Positions 33,301 to 42,891 of a stretch of DNA of 64,000 nucleotides are shown here, piece by piece. The notes under the pieces are model-generated. The model was not told where the DNA came from. It made no database searches and saw only the letters and a list, made by a program, of their open reading frames with translations. The stretch is from Candidatus Latescibacterota bacterium. Its GTDB lineage: Bacteria; Latescibacterota; UBA2968; UBA8231. Position 1 is the stretch's first letter; each line of letters opens with the position of its first letter. The position numbers were made by a program, and so were the translations under genes. The stretch is taken from the NCBI GenBank assembly GCA_022819745.1, contig JAJEGS010000021.1:62001-126000 (forward strand). Reading direction: 5' to 3'.

Positions 33301-34939
33301 CCATTTTCTTCAAGCGGTCCTCAAATAGGACGATCTTTGAGGCGTACTTCTCCTTCAGACTGTGAAGTAGGGCGGTGAGTAGCTCCTCTTCCTTTTCTTT
33401 CGCCAGCCAATATCGCGCTCTCGACGACGCCTTCTCAAAAGGATCGGGCTTCAAGCCGGCCTTCTCCATCACCTTAAATACTGTGTAGCCTTCCTCGAGT
33501 TGGACGGGGCCTTTTAGCTCACCCACCTCCGCCTTCATCGCCTCGTCGTAGAGGCCGCCGTAATTGGCTTGTCCATAGGCGTGCATATGAATTAAACCTT
33601 TGGTTCTCTCGACCCCACTTCTGATACTGTAGCGCTCGGCCAAACGCTCCATATCTTCCCCGTTCAGTATCCGTTCCAAGACCTCCTTGGCCTCTTCCTG
33701 GGTTGTACACAGAATCTCTTGGACAGTGATCTGTTCGGGCTTTTTAAAAAGATGTAGATGGCTTTCGTAGTAGGAGCGCACCGCTTCGTCGCTCAGGTTG
33801 ATCTGCTGATCCACCTCCCGCTCTTTTAAAATTTCGAGCAGCATAGTCTTTTTCTTGGCCTCCAGCCAAGCGACTACCGACGAGTCCTGATCAATTCCCT
33901 GCTGCAGGGCTGCTTTGGACAGGAGGGTGATCGGCAAAAGCTCCCGATGGATGAACTCGGTGATGCCGCTGCTATCAAATCTGACCGAGCGGAAGCGGCG
34001 GACTCTCTGGTAGGTATCGACGAAATCTTTCAAGGTCAACTGTCCGCCATCGAAACGACACAGAACCACCTCCTGGTCCGGCTCTGCTAGATCCAGCGTA
34101 TCCGCGTCAGAGCTCGGAGCCCTTGCCAGCAGGAAAACAATGCCCTCCTGGTCCAGCTCCACCTCGAACTGGGTAGCCAACTCCTCCATCAGCTCTTCGC
34201 GGCGGGCCCAAGCGGCTTTGGTAATCTGGACTTGGGCATGGATCAAGCTGTAACTAGCAGGGGGAGGGCTCTCGGCCACGATCTGGAAGACCTCGTATCC
34301 GCCCCCAATCTCAAAGGGGCGGCTGATCTTTCCTACCGCTAGCTCAAAAACTTCCTCTGCAACCTCCACCGGCATCCCCTGCTCTTCTACGTTTCCACGC
34401 CCGTAGAGGGGACCGAGCAGGCCACCTTGGGAGGCGGTCTCTCGATCGGTAGAACGAAGTTTGGCCACTTCCCCAAACCCTTTTCCCTGCTCGAGCTCTT
34501 CCACTACCTTGCGGGCGTCCTCCTCGGTCTCCACCTGGATGCGGGCTAGTTTCAGCATCCGGTTCCACTTGGACTGCTCGAAGCGACGTCGCAACTCCTC
34601 TGACGAAAAAGCGCTCTTCTCTTTGACTTCCCGGCGGAGGATCTCCCGGATCAGTTTTTGCTGCCGCTCGTGCTCCCATTTAGCCAGAAACTCCGAATCC
34701 TGGTCTATGCCCTGCTTCCGAGCCTCGAGTAACATCAACTCCATATCGACCATGCTGTCGAGGTGTTCGCGCCACATCTGGACGCCCTGCTCCTCAGAGC
34801 GGAGCAGAGCGGGTATATCCGTATTGAACCGAAGCAAGTCTTCGACCGTAATCTCCACTGTATCGACCCGGGCTACCACATTGTCGTCCGCTGGGTTACC
34901 GCAACCGAACAGCCACAAAAAAAACGCGACTAGTACCAA
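33281..34939 (-). CDS. Parvulin-type peptidyl-prolyl isomerase lipoprotein (PrsA/SurA-like)
   Basis: A 552-residue protein with a very short leader and lipobox (LWLFGCGN, Cys13). A SurA/PrsA-type N-terminal helical domain is followed by two parvulin (rotamase) domains. The first includes LARIQVETEEDARKVVEEL and GGLLGPLYGRG; the second includes ITVQEILCTTQEEAKEVLE and GPVQLEEGYTVFKVME. It would fold exported proteins at the membrane, fitting its place among surface-protein genes. A TTG start at 34939 is used because AGGAGAG lies eight bases upstream. It overlaps the TPR gene by 20 bases. Confidence 0.85.
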   Translation of the reverse strand: MVLVAFFLWLFGCGNPADDNVVARVDTVEITVEDLLRFNTDIPALLRSEEQGVQMWREHLDSMVDMELMLLEARKQGIDQDSEFLAKWEHERQQKLIREILRREVKEKSAFSSEELRRRFEQSKWNRMLKLARIQVETEEDARKVVEELEQGKGFGEVAKLRSTDRETASQGGLLGPLYGRGNVEEQGMPVEVAEEVFELAVGKISRPFEIGGGYEVFQIVAESPPPASYSLIHAQVQITKAAWARREELMEELATQFEVELDQEGIVFLLARAPSSDADTLDLAEPDQEVVLCRFDGGQLTLKDFVDTYQRVRRFRSVRFDSSGITEFIHRELLPITLLSKAALQQGIDQDSSVVAWLEAKKKTMLLEILKEREVDQQINLSDEAVRSYYESHLHLFKKPEQITVQEILCTTQEEAKEVLERILNGEDMERLAERYSIRSGVERTKGLIHMHAYGQANYGGLYDEAMKAEVGELKGPVQLEEGYTVFKVMEKAGLKPDPFEKASSRARYWLAKEKEEELLTALLHSLKEKYASKIVLFEDRLKKMDAEADI

Positions 34940-34951
34940 CGCTCTTCTCTC

Positions 34952-35719
34952 CTACTGCTCAGTGGCGGGCGGCTCGAGGGCATAGCTGACCTCCCGGGTG
35001 AACTGATAGGGAATATCGACTGTCTCTATTGGCTCGTCCCGGTAGTCGAAACGCAAGGTCATTTCCTCGATCCGAACCTCGAAATCCTCGACATCGTCGT
35101 CCAGCGCAGGAAAGACGACAAACCCGCTTTTTTCCTGACCACTGAAGATCATATCATCGTTGAAGAGCGTCTTCCTCAGAATGCCCTCTCGCTCCTTGAA
35201 TGGCTGGTAGGTATTGCCTGCGTAGGCGATTGCATAGGGCCAGTAGTATTCGATCAGGGCGGTGCGGCTAAGCGACTGGTAGCGCCGTCCGTTGGGGGCT
35301 GTGATCTCAATCGAGGCCGGGTCCACGCGCACCTTTGGATAGGCGTAGTTTTTTATTTTTAGCAGAAAGACCGCAAAACGGGCCGGAGCCTGTTCCTCAC
35401 CCGACGGCTTCCAGTCGCCGTAGGTATACGGATTGACTGGAGCTTGGTACGGGTTGTCGCGGTAAAAGCCCGCAGGAGAAGCCGAATGAACTTCAAACTG
35501 CCGGTTTAGCATTTCGGCAGTTATAGGTTGCAGGCTGACCTCCAAGCGACCCTTGACAAAGGTGATGCTGCGGTCATCGCCGACGTTAAATTCCTCGGTC
35601 TGCTGAATCTCGGCAACGGGCACTATGGGCCCGGGAAAGTGCCGATAGCCCAATTTGTAGCCGCAACCACCCAACAGCAGGGCTACTGACGCGATTGCGC
35701 TGAGTACAAATGTCCTCAT
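34952..35719 (-). CDS. Lipoprotein of unknown function
   Basis: The 255-residue protein has a clear lipoprotein signal (MRTFVLSAIASVALLLGGCGY, lipid-modified Cys19). The mature part looks like a beta-rich domain: IEITAPNGRRYQSLS, KSGFVVFPALDDDVEDFEV and RIEEMTLRFDYRDEPI recall bacterial domains with an Ig-like TXXD/DUF4352-type fold, but I do not recognise the family. The start at 35719 is supported by AGAGGTGAT five bases upstream; the longer open frame overlaps the preceding gene. It is 12 bases from the parvulin gene, so the two are likely made together. Confidence 0.7.
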   Translation of the reverse strand: MRTFVLSAIASVALLLGGCGYKLGYRHFPGPIVPVAEIQQTEEFNVGDDRSITFVKGRLEVSLQPITAEMLNRQFEVHSASPAGFYRDNPYQAPVNPYTYGDWKPSGEEQAPARFAVFLLKIKNYAYPKVRVDPASIEITAPNGRRYQSLSRTALIEYYWPYAIAYAGNTYQPFKEREGILRKTLFNDDMIFSGQEKSGFVVFPALDDDVEDFEVRIEEMTLRFDYRDEPIETVDIPYQFTREVSYALEPPATEQ

Positions 35720-35760
35720 CCTAATCACCTCTTGGCGATATATTGCGACGCTTCTGAGCT

Positions 35761-37836
35761 TCAATAAGCCACACTCACCACCTGCAATTGATCGAAATCC
35801 CCTTGATCCGCCCCCACCCGCACCCGCGCCACATACACTCCAGGCGGCACCAATGCGCCGGCTTCGTCCCGGCCATCCCATTCCACCTCCTCCTGCGGGC
35901 CAGCTCTCTGTACCTCCAGCATCTGTTGCCATACCCGCTGTCCCCCTAAGGTGTACAGGCCCACCTCTACCTCTGTCCCCCCCAGCACCTGGAACAAAGT
36001 GAAGCGGATCGACACTACATCATTAATGCCGTCCCCCTGAGGTGTAAACACCGACGGCTGCACCTCTAACTGGCGCAGAACAGATCCCAGCGACGACTCG
36101 ACCGCGACTATGCGCAACTGGTTAGTGCCCATCTCGTCGCTGACATCTCCGCTCTCCACTTCCTGCGGCAACCCGGCTTGTTCCCGATGAAACACCTCAG
36201 CTCGCAGAGCCGCCGAGGCGCTGTACAATGCCGTCTCCAGCCGCAGGCGCAACCGCCAGTCGCCGTCTGGACTAAGCGGACGTGGCAGGTACACGATGAA
36301 CCCCTGCTCCTCAGGTACCACATCGGCTGGATCCACAGTCACTGGCTGTGGCGGATCACCCATCTCCAGACTCAAAAACTCGGCACCCGAGGGTGCCAAT
36401 ATCCGCACCCCATCAAAACCGGTCTGGCCGGCGACGAAATCGGCACCTATTTCGTAGACTAACTCGGTCGGCTCGCCGACGGGCAGCAGGGCCACTCTGC
36501 CTTCGGGCTGCAAATCGTCCACCACGGCCACCTCGCCCAGCACCCGCTCGGCCAATAGTGGCGAGGTCTCCACCACCAGCGAGTCGATGCGGGCAAACGA
36601 TTCTAGGCTCTCACTGTCCATTTCCACTCGCAGCATGATAAAGCGGCCGCGCGGCACCCGGGGCTTTTCGCCGGACTGCTCGAGCGGGGGCGACCAGAAG
36701 CTCCAGTTGTCCCGGTCTTCAGTGATCGGTCCGGCCCAGCCGGCCGCCAGCGGGTCAAAGGGCCAGCGCCGCGGTTTGAGGCGGGAGTAATCGGTGGCGC
36801 TTACCTCGGTAGGCTGGCGCAAGTCGTTGTAGGTGTGGTAGGCTACCGGTTCGTCGTCCAAGCCAGTACGCACGGACACCCTGACCTGAGTGGGCGCTTC
36901 GGGATCGGGTTGGGGTTCGGACGCGACCGCGTCCTTGCGCCAAGTGCTGACGCCGAAGTGGACCTGGCCGATATTGACGATCTGTCCCAAGTCTATGACC
37001 TTGGACTCCCAGCGGACCTCGGGCACGACGCCGCGGCCGTACACCTCCAACTCGGACACCGCATACCGCGCGAACGCGGTATTTTGACCCTCTCTACAAC
37101 ATTGCGAGTCCGGAATAAAGCGCAGGCGAAAGAAGCGCAGGTTCTGGCGCGGAAAGGTTACATCGATCGTGGATTCGAGATTGCCCTCCACCGAGGCCAG
37201 CACAGTGTCCAGCGGAATGTAGAACCCGCGGCACCAGAAGTGATTGGTACACCAAGTGCCGTCTTGCAGCTTTATCGCCACCTCATCGTTGCTAGCGGTC
37301 AATTCGTAGCGGGGGAAGAAGTAGTTGGGGTCGTAGGGTTCTTGGGTGATCGGCTCAGTACCCTCCGGTGGAAGCATTACAAAGCGCTCGGCGGGGATCC
37401 GCGTGCCCAGATCGATGGAGTAAAACTCGCCTTCTACCCCCCCTTGGCCACCGGCTGCGGTAAAGCCTGAGGAGGCATAATAGGTGCTGCGGTCCCCGTC
37501 TACGAATATCAGCGCATCGGCAACTCGGCCGACCTCGCGGATGGAACCAACAGCCCGCCAGACATGGGGCATGCCGGGACGATAGTCGAACTCGACCGGC
37601 TCGCGGAAGCGGAACCAAGGGCCGATCTGGGTGACCACGTTCACGTTGGGATCGAGGAAAAGGGGCTGGATCGCTCCTGTGCTAGAGGTCAAATCTACCA
37701 TCACGTTCAAGGCGGTCTGGTCGGCCCAGGGCTGGCCGTCTTCCCCGCCAAGGCGCAACTCAATTAGCTGGGTGGCCGACTCGCGAGGGCTAACCAGCAG
37801 CCCTAGGGCAATCAGCGCAAAAAAGACACCTCTCAT
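35761..37836 (-). CDS. Exported protein with discoidin-like domains and C-terminal FlgD-type Ig domain
   Basis: A 691-residue protein with a signal peptide (MRGVFFALIALGLLVS). The N-terminal half shows discoidin/F5-8-type sandwich features (FYSIDLGTRIPAERFVMLPP; ENLRFFRLRFIP-like strands). The C-terminal 100 residues are a FlgD-Ig/gliding-motility-type domain: FTPQGDGINDVVSIRF, YTLGGQRVWQQ, VEWDGRDEAGALVPPGVYVARV, ending VVSVAY. In other bacteria such terminal domains mark surface export or attachment. It resembles 40566-42875 and 42892-44838, and all three probably are co-transcribed. AAGGAAG precedes the ATG. Confidence 0.75.
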   Translation of the reverse strand: MRGVFFALIALGLLVSPRESATQLIELRLGGEDGQPWADQTALNVMVDLTSSTGAIQPLFLDPNVNVVTQIGPWFRFREPVEFDYRPGMPHVWRAVGSIREVGRVADALIFVDGDRSTYYASSGFTAAGGQGGVEGEFYSIDLGTRIPAERFVMLPPEGTEPITQEPYDPNYFFPRYELTASNDEVAIKLQDGTWCTNHFWCRGFYIPLDTVLASVEGNLESTIDVTFPRQNLRFFRLRFIPDSQCCREGQNTAFARYAVSELEVYGRGVVPEVRWESKVIDLGQIVNIGQVHFGVSTWRKDAVASEPQPDPEAPTQVRVSVRTGLDDEPVAYHTYNDLRQPTEVSATDYSRLKPRRWPFDPLAAGWAGPITEDRDNWSFWSPPLEQSGEKPRVPRGRFIMLRVEMDSESLESFARIDSLVVETSPLLAERVLGEVAVVDDLQPEGRVALLPVGEPTELVYEIGADFVAGQTGFDGVRILAPSGAEFLSLEMGDPPQPVTVDPADVVPEEQGFIVYLPRPLSPDGDWRLRLRLETALYSASAALRAEVFHREQAGLPQEVESGDVSDEMGTNQLRIVAVESSLGSVLRQLEVQPSVFTPQGDGINDVVSIRFTLFQVLGGTEVEVGLYTLGGQRVWQQMLEVQRAGPQEEVEWDGRDEAGALVPPGVYVARVRVGADQGDFDQLQVVSVAY

Positions 37837-37887
37837 AACACATCTTCCTTAAAAGATTGCGCTCAATCCATCCTCATTGTGTACATA

Positions 37888-40533
37888 TCAATCCGTACCT
37901 GTGCTGGCAAATACGCGCACGAAACCGATGGATTCATCTCTGGTATCCTCTTCTTTGAACTTGGCACGCCGCAGTTGCAGACCTGTATTCGCGGTTATCT
38001 GGTAGCCCAAGTAAGCAGAAGTGTTGGAAATGAGGATCGAATAAACCTGGCTGCGGAAGTCGTCGACAAAGCCCGGCGGTGGCTCTTCCGGTCGCTGCTC
38101 CAAGTTTTCAAACCAGCTAAATTCGACCCCGCCTTCCACCCATGTTCCCGGCAGCAGCGAGTAGCGGGTAATCAGAAATAGGGTTTGCTCGAGGTCGCGG
38201 GATTTCAGGCTCGATTTTGCCGAAGGGGTCTCGCGCCGAAATGTGCTCTTCCACCTAGGCCAGAATATCAAGTCCTCCCCCACTGGAATGGCGTACCCCG
38301 CCTTGTTGATCATGCCGAAGAACGAGCGATTGCGCAGCTCGTCGGCCTGTTCTCCCCGCTGGTTGAAGATTTCGTACTTGATCTTGCTCTGAATATCCAG
38401 ATCGCGAATCCGGTTGTACCTGGTCTGGAGGTACAAGGTGTTGACAAAGGTGTCCTGATTCTCCAAGGGATCGCTGAAGTTCTCCGTTCCCGTAGGATCT
38501 ATCCAGATCAGTCGGTCGTCCGCGATATTGTCCTTTACCAGCTTGGCGTGTTCGACCAGACCGATGTTCCACCCGGGCATATTCACTTCTGCCGTAAACA
38601 GTCCGTAGGTAGCGCGGCTCTTCCTAGCGCTGCTGGGCATCCGTTCCTGCAGCCGGCCGATGGTAATTTGCGCTCTCTTGGCGAGCATCAGCCCTCCGTA
38701 GATATTGTATCCCCGGCGGTCCCGTTCGTAGGGAAAGTCCGGCTGCCGATCGTCCTCGAAGCGGTCGATGAGCGTGTTGTTGTTCATGTCCATTCCGAAG
38801 AGGAACTCTGGAGGATCCACTGCGTAGCGCAGGAAGGGCTCGGCATAGTCGGGTCTAGCGTTGGCATTCTGGTTGAAATCGGAGACAAAGTCGTTGTTCT
38901 CGTCGAGTCCGGGAAAGACGTTGTTGTCGGCTCCCGCCCCTCCCACATCCCCGACCAGTCCGATTTGATTGATGCGTTGCCAGTCTGGAAAGCGGTCCTG
39001 ATCGTCGTTGTCGTCGACGAACTCAAACAGGTGCCGCTGCTCGTCGCTGTAGTCGATGCCCCCCAGTGAATTGGAGATGAAGGCCGTGGTGCTGTAGTCG
39101 GGAGCCATGTCAAAGGCTTCTGTGTAGACGAAATAGGGATAGTCATTGTAGGAGGCGGTAACATAGGCCGCGTCGGCCCGGTCCTTCTCTGCGGCGAGGT
39201 CGTTGACCCCAAAGTTCTGGTTGGGGAAGCGCCGGAAGCGTCGATTTACTGCGTACTCGGCGCGCAGGTCTAGGCCTCCTAAGTTGTTTATCTCCAAATC
39301 CAGACCAATTACCTCGTGGGCTGTGGGCAGGCCGTACTCAAATCTAATGAAGCGCTGATTGGACCCGTCGACGACCTCCTTCTCAGCTTGGGCAACGGGC
39401 AAAAAGACCTGACCTCCGAGGCGATCTGTCTGTTTGTTGGATGAGACCTCCACCCGATAGTCGTTAGCTATGATCAACTCGAACTCCAGCTTGGAGATAT
39501 CCCCCAAGGTCGGGACCTCTTCCGTCGGTCGGAAATCGTTCCTGATATCGTAGATCAGCTCGATCACATCTGTGCCGCGCGCCTCGAGGTTGCCCTCACT
39601 GCGAATCCCGCCTCGTATCAAGGGGGTGATTTCCGGATGTGGCTTCCCGTTGACGACCACTTGGTCGAAGAAGAGGAGTGCCCCCGATTGCGGGGTTTCT
39701 GGGGAATCGTCCGAGATTCGGACGACCACGGTTTCCACGCTGCCCTGGTTCTGGGGCTCGGTCAGCACGCCTTTTAAGGAATTATCCCCTAGGGTCAGGG
39801 TACTGCTCGTGTTGGCGACGTTGACCCAGGTCAGCCCCAGTTGCGCAAAGTCCCCTACTTGTCCAACCCCTCGGCCGGCCAAAAGCCTCGAGGTGTTCTC
39901 GGATCGGCTGGGTCCGGATGTCTGCGTGAGGGCCGAAAAGCCGGGCGCACTGAGTCGAGACGCCAAGATGGTCATAGCGTACTTGTCAGTGAGAAAGTCC
40001 CACTGGATACCATTAAAAGTCGGCTTGGAAAAGGTGAGGGGCGTCAAGGTCGTGCGAAGCGCATCGCCTATGGTCAGGGAAGTGTGGAACTGGCCTTTCT
40101 GGGCAGACGACACGATGACATTGTTGAACCAACTCTGGTAAAACGCGTTCTTGAATATCTCGCTTCCGAGCCGCTCCGGACTGTTCTCGGTCCAGTCGTA
40201 GATCTTCCATCCCCGGGCGATATAATTGCCAAAGAGGTCGTATTGCCGGGTTCCTTCGAGCAGAATGTTCACGTAGCGCTGATAGTTTTGCCGGGCATAG
40301 TTACTGTACTCCCACCCCCGCCAACTGTATTCATAGTAGAGATTCTGGGGCAGATACCACTTCCGGCGGTTGGGAGCCAAGGCACCAGGGCGGACCCGTG
40401 CTCCGTAGATCCCTGGCTCTTCGACGGGGCGGTATCCGGTAAATAACTGAGCGTTTGCCGGGATTTCTCCCAATATGATACAGCTCAAGAGAAGCAACAT
40501 TACTGGTCTTAAAAGGCCTATTGCCTGCGGCAT
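37888..40533 (-). CDS. Large outer-membrane barrel-like protein with calcium-loop insert
   Basis: An 881-residue protein with a signal peptide (ending IPANAQ). The sequence is rich in aromatic residues and alternating beta strands. It includes YLPQNLYYEYSWRGWEYSNY near the start and repeated amphipathic strands towards the C-terminus, as in outer-membrane barrels, but I do not recognise the family. Around 520-610 are acidic loops (DDNDDQDRFPDW, GLDENNDFVSDFNQNAN, GMDMNNNTLIDRFEDD) that look like thrombospondin-type-3 calcium sites. It sits between two FlgD-Ig surface-protein genes and may be their transporter, anchor or partner. AGGTGAT precedes the ATG. Confidence 0.65.
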   Translation of the reverse strand: MPQAIGLLRPVMLLLLSCIILGEIPANAQLFTGYRPVEEPGIYGARVRPGALAPNRRKWYLPQNLYYEYSWRGWEYSNYARQNYQRYVNILLEGTRQYDLFGNYIARGWKIYDWTENSPERLGSEIFKNAFYQSWFNNVIVSSAQKGQFHTSLTIGDALRTTLTPLTFSKPTFNGIQWDFLTDKYAMTILASRLSAPGFSALTQTSGPSRSENTSRLLAGRGVGQVGDFAQLGLTWVNVANTSSTLTLGDNSLKGVLTEPQNQGSVETVVVRISDDSPETPQSGALLFFDQVVVNGKPHPEITPLIRGGIRSEGNLEARGTDVIELIYDIRNDFRPTEEVPTLGDISKLEFELIIANDYRVEVSSNKQTDRLGGQVFLPVAQAEKEVVDGSNQRFIRFEYGLPTAHEVIGLDLEINNLGGLDLRAEYAVNRRFRRFPNQNFGVNDLAAEKDRADAAYVTASYNDYPYFVYTEAFDMAPDYSTTAFISNSLGGIDYSDEQRHLFEFVDDNDDQDRFPDWQRINQIGLVGDVGGAGADNNVFPGLDENNDFVSDFNQNANARPDYAEPFLRYAVDPPEFLFGMDMNNNTLIDRFEDDRQPDFPYERDRRGYNIYGGLMLAKRAQITIGRLQERMPSSARKSRATYGLFTAEVNMPGWNIGLVEHAKLVKDNIADDRLIWIDPTGTENFSDPLENQDTFVNTLYLQTRYNRIRDLDIQSKIKYEIFNQRGEQADELRNRSFFGMINKAGYAIPVGEDLIFWPRWKSTFRRETPSAKSSLKSRDLEQTLFLITRYSLLPGTWVEGGVEFSWFENLEQRPEEPPPGFVDDFRSQVYSILISNTSAYLGYQITANTGLQLRRAKFKEEDTRDESIGFVRVFASTGTD

Positions 40534-40565
40534 ACATCACCTCCCATTATCCTGCTGAGAACTTC

Positions 40566-42875
40566 TTAATAGACCACGCTGATTGTTTGGGCCAAAGCCT
40601 CATCACTGGTCTGCGCTTCTAGGTTGATCCGGCATATATAGATCCCGGGCGGCACCAGAGTCTGGCTATGGTCCTGACCGGACCAAGTAAAGAGCCATAA
40701 CCCGTCTGTCTGACGCTGTCCTTCCAATTCCCGCACCAAGCTACCGTCCAAGGCGTAGATCTGAACTTGGGCCGGCAGATCCACTTTCAAAATATTAAAG
40801 CGGATCTTTGCCTCGTCCCCTACGCCATCGCCGTTGGGGGTAAAGACAGGCTGGACTGAAAAATTGGCAATAAGCCGATCACTCGAAACGACATCGGGCA
40901 AGAAGACCGTGGTCGAGAAGCGCACATCAGCATCGGGATCGACTGGTTGCCAGAGTTCGGGGTTTTGAGCGTTACCGACAAAGGCCCTAAAGTGATACGG
41001 GCTCTGCACTACATTGACATACATCTCGATGTCTACTAGCTGCTGCTCCACTAGCTGGGGAAGCTTCACTATGAGAGAATCCGGGAAAAACTGCACGGCC
41101 TCGGCCTCCAGCACCACTGGGCTGCCGTCTATCTGGACCGAGAAGCTGTCGGCATCCGCCTGGGAAGGGGTTTCCACCCGGATGCGATCAAAGCCGGAAT
41201 CTCCCGGGCCGAACTGGGGCCGAAGGTGGTATACAAATTTCTGGGCAACGCCCGGCCGGGCCTCTTTGGGCTCGATTTCGCCCACCGCCCCCATCAGGAA
41301 AGCATCGTCGAAATCGAGAAAAAGCGAACGCAAGGTCGCCGCCGTGTCCGGTCGGTCCGAAATCAGGGAGACCGCAAATTGCACGTACCGACGCGGACTT
41401 GGAGAAAGAAACTCCTGTCCGGAAAATCGATAGGGATCGCTCCAGCCGCTCCAGTCTGCCCCTTCCACTAGGACTGCTTCTTTTTTGCCTCTCCGGGGTT
41501 TGGGCAATTTGTTGTAGAGTTCCTCGGTAACCTCGTTGCCATTTTTATCGTAGTAAATGGTCTGTTCTTCAAAGGTATTGCCCGAGCGGGTCTGGGCTTG
41601 CACCCTGGTACCTGCGGGCAAGTCCGCATCCCAGCTAAGCGAGCGAAGCACCTTGGGCCGATCTCCCAAATCCTCAAAGCCCGAGGTCATCTCTACTTTG
41701 GCTATGTATCCGACCGGAAAGATGGCGATATCGTTGAGAATACTGCTTCTGTTGCCGACGTAAATATGCAGAATGTGGCGGATGGACTTAGGAGGAAACA
41801 TGAGATAGTTCAGCCACTGGGGTGTGTTCCAGCCAATCGCATCGGGAAAATCGAAGAGCAGATCGAATTCTAGCTCTCCGGCCAGACTTCGTCTGGCCCC
41901 GTCCGAGACAAATAACTGGACTCTCTGGTGGCCCGAGGTGGCGGCGTATGCCCCTTGCCCCTGCGCCGCGTCCAGCGGCGCTAGCTCGAGAATCCGGTTT
42001 ACCCAGAAATGGGCCCCCAGATCCCAACTCCAACTGAACTTGGCCGTCGGGTCCACACTAGTCACTTGCCAGGTGGTGCTGAGGTCCCCATCGACCAAGG
42101 CACCGGCGCGACCAGTCGGCTCGGTTATAGTGCCGCCGCGATCAAAGGTGGTAAGGGCAATATTCTGCCCAAAGGTGAAGACTTCCACTTCGGCGAGGGC
42201 CGCATCCGCAGTTTGGGCGTCTACGACAATGCGCACGAACTGGATTGGTCCGTAGGTGGTCGAGGTGTCTGGGCCCGCTAGAACTGCAGGACCAAACAAG
42301 CGGTTATTAGACACCCTGCCGAAGGCCTGAACCGGGTATTCGACTAGAGTCTGTTCGTTCAGTCTGCTGGTGCCGCCAATTAAGTCGAAAAAAAAGAAAT
42401 CCTGGCCTTGCGCCTGTCTAACGCCATTCGATCCGAGGACGCGGAACACCCCTAGGGGTTTTGCCCCTTGCTGGTCGGGAAAGTGCAGGCGAATCTTGCT
42501 GGTCGGGACCGTCCGTCCCAAGTTGATCTCGATCCACCAATTCTCCACCGGGTCATTCGGATCGGGCTTCCAGAAGGTCTCGAGGTCTCCATCAATGATA
42601 TTGGCGGCCGCGCCCGGGTTCGATCCGACTTTCCACACCCCTCCCTGTACTTCTCCCTGCTCTTTTGTCTCGTAGGTAAATTGGTCCGCGTCGAGCGCGG
42701 CGTTGATGGACGACTCAAACTTTATCGGGGCGATGGAACCATCTGCCCCAAATTGGAGGGTCCCGGCGGGAAAATTCCACTCCTGGTCCACCTGGAACAC
42801 CTGCCCTTTGGCCTCTTCTTCTATCAACGGGACTAGCAGGAGAGAAAAAGCGCAAAACTTGACCAGATTCTTCAT
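40566..42875 (-). CDS. Exported protein with discoidin-like domains and C-terminal FlgD-type Ig domain
   Basis: The 769-residue protein has a signal peptide (MKNLVKFCAFSLLLVPLI). A sandwich domain with LETFWKPDPNDPVENWWIEI and NLGRTVPTSKIRLHFPD, typical of discoidin-type domains, is followed by a second one (DLSTTWQVTSVDPTAKFSW) and further beta domains. The end is a FlgD-Ig domain: QPVFTPNGDGVGDEAKIRF, QIYALDGSLVRELEGQ, FTWSGQDHSQTLVPPGIY, closing ISVVY. It is 16 bases after the gene at 42892 and 32 bases before the barrel gene. GGAAAGGA precedes the ATG. It may bind glycans at the surface. Confidence 0.75.
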   Translation of the reverse strand: MKNLVKFCAFSLLLVPLIEEEAKGQVFQVDQEWNFPAGTLQFGADGSIAPIKFESSINAALDADQFTYETKEQGEVQGGVWKVGSNPGAAANIIDGDLETFWKPDPNDPVENWWIEINLGRTVPTSKIRLHFPDQQGAKPLGVFRVLGSNGVRQAQGQDFFFFDLIGGTSRLNEQTLVEYPVQAFGRVSNNRLFGPAVLAGPDTSTTYGPIQFVRIVVDAQTADAALAEVEVFTFGQNIALTTFDRGGTITEPTGRAGALVDGDLSTTWQVTSVDPTAKFSWSWDLGAHFWVNRILELAPLDAAQGQGAYAATSGHQRVQLFVSDGARRSLAGELEFDLLFDFPDAIGWNTPQWLNYLMFPPKSIRHILHIYVGNRSSILNDIAIFPVGYIAKVEMTSGFEDLGDRPKVLRSLSWDADLPAGTRVQAQTRSGNTFEEQTIYYDKNGNEVTEELYNKLPKPRRGKKEAVLVEGADWSGWSDPYRFSGQEFLSPSPRRYVQFAVSLISDRPDTAATLRSLFLDFDDAFLMGAVGEIEPKEARPGVAQKFVYHLRPQFGPGDSGFDRIRVETPSQADADSFSVQIDGSPVVLEAEAVQFFPDSLIVKLPQLVEQQLVDIEMYVNVVQSPYHFRAFVGNAQNPELWQPVDPDADVRFSTTVFLPDVVSSDRLIANFSVQPVFTPNGDGVGDEAKIRFNILKVDLPAQVQIYALDGSLVRELEGQRQTDGLWLFTWSGQDHSQTLVPPGIYICRINLEAQTSDEALAQTISVVY

Positions 42876-42891
42876 CGGAACAGTCCTTTCC

